Shown here: piece by piece, positions 63,357 through 64,000 of the stretch
Numbering within the stretch: position 1 is the first letter of the stretch
Layout: each line of letters begins with the position of its first letter
Source: Branchiostoma floridae
Taxonomy: Eukaryota > Chordata > Leptocardii > Amphioxiformes > Branchiostomatidae
Length of the DNA: 64,000 nt
NCBI RefSeq assembly: GCF_000003815.2
Contig: NC_049981.1
Coordinates: 16,227,646 to 16,291,645 of the forward strand
Direction of reading: 5' to 3'
The notes under the pieces: generated by a model
Databases searched by the model: none
Told to the model about the DNA's origin: nothing
What the model saw: only the letters and a program-made list of their open reading frames with translations
Translations under genes and position numbers: made by a program

Positions 63357-63520
63357 GTCGTGTGGCGCAACAGTAGGGTGTTTGGCCCATAACCCAGAGG
63401 TCCTGTGTTTAGTTGTCTACATCTAACGTTACATCATTAACGTTACATCATTAACTTCGGTTTAGTTCAATGGGTAGCCATGGTTGTATGTTTTTGTACA
63501 GCCAAATAAATGAAATCCAA
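63357..63520 (+). mobile_element. tRNA-derived SINE
   Basis: The head TCGTGTGGCGCAACAGTAGG followed by GTGTTTGGCCCATAACCCAG resembles a tRNA D arm and anticodon arm with a CAT (Met-like) anticodon. The following AGGTCCTGTGTTTAG is a degraded B box. The tail has ATCATTAACGTTAC repeats and ends GTACAGCCAAATAAATGAAA. The acceptor stem is not preserved, so it is a SINE rather than a functional tRNA gene. Confidence 0.6.
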
Positions 63521-64000
63521 CTGTAAAGTTTGATTGACGGCCTGGATCTGTCTAATCGCATAAAACGACAGCAGGGTGATCGTACGTGTGTCTAGCGACA
63601 TGCCCAGTTAGGCATCAGAAGTTCATCGTCTAAAAGGTAGGGCGGGATCAATAAGAGACGAGGCGTGCAGAAGCGCCTCCTGCCATGATAGATCACACTG
63701 CAGATGGGTTCATGTACATACCACCAGTCATCAGGGGACAGCCAATCGCTTCAATTCAAGGACACGCTGGAGCAAGATTAGCCTGGAGCAAGATCAACAA
63801 ATTGTATTTTGTAATTTTCACAGCTATACGTTGAACAGTACATGGTGTAACCTCACTTTTGCACGGTCCAGATATTTCAGACTTTCGTGCGATAACGTTT
63901 ACTTCCAAAATGAAAATAATTTGAAGATTAACGATCACCTCCATGAATACGAAACATAACGAAGACATCCACTGTTTTATACATGTACTGGTATCACAAT

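Overview
The window looks like gene-sparse, repeat-rich nuclear DNA of an invertebrate chordate, most likely a lancelet (Branchiostoma). That assignment is an inference. It rests on split genes with GT-AG introns, an antizyme with a conserved +1 frameshift site, a secreted Kunitz/antistasin inhibitor, an LRR receptor, many small terminal-inverted-repeat elements and two assembly gaps (51254-51401 and 52898-52997). Exon boundaries were worked out by hand from splice signals, reading phase and family resemblance. There is no transcript evidence.

Layout. At 1-12157 (minus) lies the 5' part of an alpha-2-macroglobulin/CD109/TEP-type thioester protein gene, cut off by the left window edge and containing several micro-exons. 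12.2-16.4 kb is intergenic with a ~292-bp tandem repeat. At 16889-19952 (minus) is a complete three-exon LRR transmembrane receptor whose cytoplasmic tail carries duplicated tyrosine modules. At 22854-25890 (minus) is ornithine decarboxylase antizyme, whose ORF1 and ORF2 are joined by a programmed frameshift at 23930-23935. About 450 bp away, head to head, starts DCTN6 (dynactin p27), with seven coding exons over 26343-38630 (plus). An intronless cytosolic sulfotransferase (30514-31389, plus) is nested in DCTN6 intron 2. DCTN6 introns also hold a hAT-like element with perfect 8-bp target-site duplications, a tandem array of donor-like sites and a LINE 3' end.

The 39-45 kb stretch is repeats and apparently gene-free DNA. 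At 44957-48793 (plus) is an unrecognised gene for a secreted, extremely acidic protein with six 18-residue repeats; all seven of its coding introns are phase 1. 49.4-54.6 kb is dominated by fold-back elements and the gaps. At 54684-60493 (minus) is a complete five-exon gene for a secreted inhibitor with one Kunitz domain followed by about five antistasin-like modules. The last 3.5 kb hold a broken LINE reverse transcriptase and a tRNA-derived SINE.

The genes do not form one pathway. Three encode secreted or cell-surface proteins of an innate-defence type (thioester protein, LRR receptor, protease inhibitor), while antizyme and DCTN6 are housekeeping genes sharing a short divergent promoter region. 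The most distinctive observations are the acidic repeat protein, the LRR receptor tail, the micro-exons in the thioester gene, the donor-site array in DCTN6, and a family of small elements with a shared CTCCAAGCAG terminus and 9-bp target-site duplications.
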